Part shown: in pieces, positions 6,773-8,788 of the stretch
Layout: each line of letters begins with the position of its first letter
Numbering within the stretch: the stretch's first letter is position 1
Assembly: GCA_964585805.1 (NCBI GenBank)
Contig: CAZPFE010000022.1
Coordinates: 1 to 8,788 of the forward strand
Length of the DNA stretch: 8,788 nucleotides
Origin: CAYLWZ01 sp964585805
GTDB taxonomy: Bacteria > Patescibacteriota > Minisyncoccia > Minisyncoccales > GWA2-38-27
Direction: 5' to 3'
Made by a program: the position numbers and the translations under genes
The notes under the pieces: generated by a model
The model's database searches: none
Seen by the model: only the letters and a program-made list of their open reading frames with translations
Told to the model about the DNA's origin: nothing

Positions 6773-6777
6773 CAAAA

Positions 6778-8004
6778 TCAATTAAAATTACAAAGATCTA
6801 TTTTTTGTTTTTTATTTAAATTTTTATTCAAAGAAATAAAATACCTTTTATGTTTTAAAAATTCTTTTGCTTGTCTTTGAAAAATCAATTCTGCCTCTTT
6901 TTGATTTTTATCTTTTAATTCTTCACAAAGGGTAGCAACTCTTGCAAAGTAGATACTTCTTAGAATTTTTATTATCTCCTGATCTCTTTCTAGTTTATAA
7001 AAATATAATGCCTCATAAACTATTTTTGACCATAAAGAAGCATCTATTGATTTTAAATTATCAGTAAATACTTTTTCAAGCGTTAAGCCTTTTTTTCTAA
7101 AATAAATTTTATTTTTGTTTCTTTTAAAAATACGCTTCATCTCTAATAAAGCGTTTTTTTGAATTTCCAAACAATCTACTTTTACTTTAGGTATTCTTTT
7201 CTCTTGGTTAACTAAATTACAAACTACGGGTATCTTTTTCACTTTCTTTTTATCAAGCAAATTTTCATTTTCTAATAAAAAATCAAAAAAAGTAGAAACA
7301 ACATCTAAAAACATTGAATTTAATTTTGGGCTACTTGGCTTATGAATTTTACTCCCTAATTCTACTTCTGCCATCTTGAAATTTCCTTTAATCGCGTTCA
7401 AAGTCATAAAAATATCTATTCCATAATAAAAAACACCTCTCACCCATTTTTCTTTTAACCAATAATCTACTAACTCAGAAGAAAAACCAAAATCTCCTCC
7501 AATTGGTTGTCTAATATTATAACCTAAAAAACCATAAATCAGAGGATAGCATATATTATTAGTAATAGTCCCATCATTTTTATCTCGCAAATACCGAGGG
7601 ATTATGTAATTATATTTATTATTTATAACCGGGCTTAAAAAACACTTTATCCAATCTGGAGTAATACTTTTTAAATCAGCATCAACTGTTAATCCTGCTT
7701 TTGCTTGAAGTTCTTTCATTTTTTTAAAAAAAATAAAAAGAACATTACCCTTTCCTTTAACACCTTTTTTTGTGGAGAGATAAATTTTAGGTGTTTTGGT
7801 TTTTAAATTAAGAAAGACATCTTTCGTTCCATCAGGAGAATTATTATCTGCGTTAATAATCACTGCCTTTTGTTTTGGAAAAAATTTCTGCAGTCCTATA
7901 TCTACTTTTTTTACCACATAAGCAATACTATCTGCCTCATTTAAAGAAGGTATAGCTACGGCAATGTCTACTTTTTTAATATCTTGAGGATTTATTTCTT
8001 TCAT
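6778..8004 (-). CDS. GT-A glycosyltransferase resembling mannosylglycerate synthase (GT78-like)
   Basis: Predicted cytosolic, metal-dependent glycosyltransferase (408 aa, no membrane helix). Seen: a nucleotide-sugar-binding start, VAIPSLNEADSI (16-27); KGVKGKGNVL (80-89), matching the PGKGDG region of mannosylglycerate synthase; the DXD motif in LTVDADLKSITPDW (D108, D110); the acceptor-side motif RQPIGGDFGF (165-174), comparable to QPLGGE; YGIDIFMT (194-201) with D197, comparable to the WGIDTLY aspartate; and H221 in GSKIHKPSS, at the place of the third metal ligand. A helical C-terminal domain (about 230-408) follows, as in that family. Related GpgS-type (GT81) enzymes make glucosyl-3-phosphoglycerate, so the donor (GDP-mannose or NDP-glucose) and acceptor (glycerate, phosphoglycerate or another) are not settled. 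The product could be a compatible solute or a glycolipid head group. The start is supported by AAAGGA 5 nt before the ATG. TTGTAA (8072-8067) and TATTCT (8049-8044) with a 17-nt spacer may be its promoter. Divergent from the carbonic anhydrase. Confidence 0.8.
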   Translation of the reverse strand: MKEINPQDIKKVDIAVAIPSLNEADSIAYVVKKVDIGLQKFFPKQKAVIINADNNSPDGTKDVFLNLKTKTPKIYLSTKKGVKGKGNVLFIFFKKMKELQAKAGLTVDADLKSITPDWIKCFLSPVINNKYNYIIPRYLRDKNDGTITNNICYPLIYGFLGYNIRQPIGGDFGFSSELVDYWLKEKWVRGVFYYGIDIFMTLNAIKGNFKMAEVELGSKIHKPSSPKLNSMFLDVVSTFFDFLLENENLLDKKKVKKIPVVCNLVNQEKRIPKVKVDCLEIQKNALLEMKRIFKRNKNKIYFRKKGLTLEKVFTDNLKSIDASLWSKIVYEALYFYKLERDQEIIKILRSIYFARVATLCEELKDKNQKEAELIFQRQAKEFLKHKRYFISLNKNLNKKQKIDLCNFN

Positions 8005-8108
8005 TCTTTTCCTTTCTTATAATCTATTTATTCATCTTAATATAGAATAACAATAAAATTTATATTTTACAATAAAAAAGTAAAAAATAAACTTAACCCC
8101 TATATAAA

Positions 8109-8133
8109 ATGTGCAAGGACACTCCTTGCATAT
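8109..8133. promoter_or_regulatory. Terminator-like hairpin/dyad in the divergent intergenic region
   Basis: TGCAAGGA (8112-8119) and TCCTTGCA (8123-8130) are perfect 8-bp inverted arms around a CAC loop; the stem extends by a G-U pair and two A-T pairs to 8109-8133. On the plus strand it is followed by TATTTTTAC and on the minus strand by CATTTTATA. It lies upstream of both divergent genes, so it terminates neither. It may be an operator dyad, an attenuator or the end of a short unannotated RNA. The rest of the 211-bp gap (8005-8215) is A/T-rich promoter-like sequence without a gene I can support. Confidence 0.6.
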
Positions 8134-8145
8134 TTTTACAAAAGA

Positions 8146-8173
8146 TTGACAATTCAAAATAAAAAATTAAAAC
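8146..8173 (+). promoter_or_regulatory. Possible sigma70-type promoter of the carbonic anhydrase gene
   Basis: TTGACA (8146-8151) matches the -35 consensus exactly. A 16-nt spacer leads to TAAAAC (8168-8173), which matches the -10 consensus at only four of six positions. TATAAA at 8203-8208, 7 nt before the ATG, is an alternative -10 that would give a nearly leaderless mRNA. Which one is used cannot be decided from sequence. Confidence 0.35.
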
Positions 8174-8181
8174 TAATTTTA

Positions 8182-8197
8182 TATAACATTATAACAT
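8182..8197 (+). repeat. Tandem octamer TATAACAT x2
   Basis: Two adjacent perfect copies of TATAACAT (8182-8189 and 8190-8197) lie 19-34 bp upstream of the carbonic anhydrase ATG. Each contains a TATAAC that matches the -10 consensus at five of six positions. In such A/T-rich DNA this may be chance. Confidence 0.5.
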
Positions 8198-8215
8198 AAA
8201 ATTATAAATAATATT

Positions 8216-8743
8216 ATGAAATACCCTCAATCTCTCAAAAACAAACAAAATCCAAAAAAAATTTTAATTATTTGTTCTGATTCACGAGAGTCTGAAACAA
8301 AATATACTGATTGGAAATTTAAGCCAGGTAAAATTTTTGTTATTAGAAATGCCGGCAATTGCGCCTTATTTGACGACGCTTTAGCATGTATTCATTATGC
8401 TTTATTACATCTAAAAATAAAAACATTAGAGATAGGCGGACATTATAATTGCGGCATGATGAAGGCTCTTTTAGAAAAAAATCATAATGACCAATATATA
8501 TCCTCAGCCGTAAAATTCATAAAGAAAAATATTTTTAATAATCAACTCCCTTCTAAAGATGAAAATCAACTCGCTAAAGAAAATATTCATCGTCAAATAG
8601 AAATTTTACTTAAAAAAGATAAGCTAGTTAAAAAACTTGTTTCTCGAAATAATCTTCAAGTTATTGGAAGTTACTTTGATTTCAATTTAAAGGCAACAAA
8701 AATTTCTCTCATCAACAAAAACGGAAAAGTTTTAATAAAATAA
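8216..8743 (+). CDS. Beta-class carbonic anhydrase
   Basis: Predicted cytosolic zinc enzyme interconverting CO2 and bicarbonate (175 aa, at the short end for the beta class). Seen: the first zinc motif IICSDSR with ligand C20 and the Asp-Arg pair D22/R24; FVIRNAGN (41-48), a strongly conserved beta-class block; the second zinc motif GGHYNCGMM with ligands H76 and C79; and the late family segment VIGSYFDFNLKATKI (149-163), comparable to GAYYDL. All catalytic and metal residues are present. There is no signal peptide. The ATG at 8216 has no Shine-Dalgarno and follows a TATAAA by 7 nt, so the mRNA may be leaderless. It is the only larger plus-strand gene and is divergent from the glycosyltransferase. 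Likely roles are bicarbonate supply for carboxylations or pH balance. No strong terminator follows, only a T-run at 8744-8749. Confidence 0.92.
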   Translation: MKYPQSLKNKQNPKKILIICSDSRESETKYTDWKFKPGKIFVIRNAGNCALFDDALACIHYALLHLKIKTLEIGGHYNCGMMKALLEKNHNDQYISSAVKFIKKNIFNNQLPSKDENQLAKENIHRQIEILLKKDKLVKKLVSRNNLQVIGSYFDFNLKATKISLINKNGKVLIK

Positions 8744-8747
8744 TTTT

Positions 8748-8788
8748 TTAACGAGGACATACCTCCCCCACCTTAATCCTCCCCCTCC
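8748..8788 (-). other. GC-rich right edge, possible 3' end of a minus-strand gene
   Basis: The last 38 bases are C-rich on the plus strand, in sharp contrast to the A/T-rich rest. Two copies of CCTCCCCCNCC start at 8762 and 8778 (period 16, spacer TTAAT). One minus-strand frame is open from the window edge to a TAA at 8748-8750 and would end in RGRIKVGEVCPR, convergent with the carbonic anhydrase. With so little sequence I cannot tell a gene tail from a repeat or G-rich structural element. Confidence 0.25.

Noticed and set aside
8109..8162. 17-codon plus-strand frame (MCKDTPCIFLQKIDNSK) across the dyad
   Set aside because: It overlaps the hairpin and the TTGACA element, has no Shine-Dalgarno and shows no membrane or other recognisable pattern.
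8005..8215. CRISPR, tRNA or attachment site in the largest intergenic gap
   Set aside because: Only one dyad and one 8-bp tandem repeat are present; there are no spaced direct repeats, cloverleaf or TTC-loop-like sequence.

Overview
The window is very AT-rich (by eye about 25-30% GC), gene-dense and carries compact housekeeping genes. Most starts lack a Shine-Dalgarno sequence. Together these suggest a small-genome bacterium of the Candidate Phyla Radiation (Patescibacteria, probably Parcubacteria-like). The lineage is an inference from composition and protein style; no rRNA is present to fix it. TGA acts as a true stop at 6778 and 6327, each supported by context, so the TGA-to-glycine code of Gracilibacteria/SR1 is unlikely.

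Layout: seven of the eight larger genes lie on the minus strand. Reading them in transcription order, from right to left: a cytosolic GT-A glycosyltransferase resembling mannosylglycerate synthase (8004-6778); a small basic orphan protein with a textbook Shine-Dalgarno and its own intrinsic terminator (6758-6327); the MurJ lipid II flippase (6176-4512); the elongation factor 4/LepA GTPase, 9 bp downstream (4502-2715); an FtsB/DivIC-type divisome protein (2553-2161); enolase (2072-804); and a cofactor-dependent-type phosphoglycerate mutase (742-47). On the plus strand are a 33-residue membrane miniprotein between ftsB and lepA (2598-2699) and a beta-class carbonic anhydrase (8216-8743) divergent from the glycosyltransferase.

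How they fit together: the left third converts 3-phosphoglycerate to 2-phosphoglycerate to phosphoenolpyruvate (mutase, then enolase). It is linked to ftsB as eno and ftsB are linked in Enterobacteria. MurJ and FtsB are envelope and division functions; LepA acts in translation. The right third is more accessory: glycosyltransferase, orphan cassette, carbonic anhydrase, and a 211-bp divergent intergenic region holding a strong 19-nt hairpin/dyad.

Most notable: (i) a perfect 20-bp palindrome exactly over the second catalytic histidine codon of the mutase, whose active-site motifs are also atypical; (ii) a GC-rich, purine-rich orphan gene bracketed by a perfect Shine-Dalgarno and a terminator whose stem contains its own stop codon, with what looks like a truncated coding remnant just beyond; (iii) an Asp-to-Asn change in the LepA P-loop; (iv) a terminator-like dyad upstream of two divergent genes; (v) a GC-rich repeat at the right edge. 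I saw no CRISPR array, tRNA, rRNA, insertion sequence or clear defence system, and no convincing multi-gene novel system.
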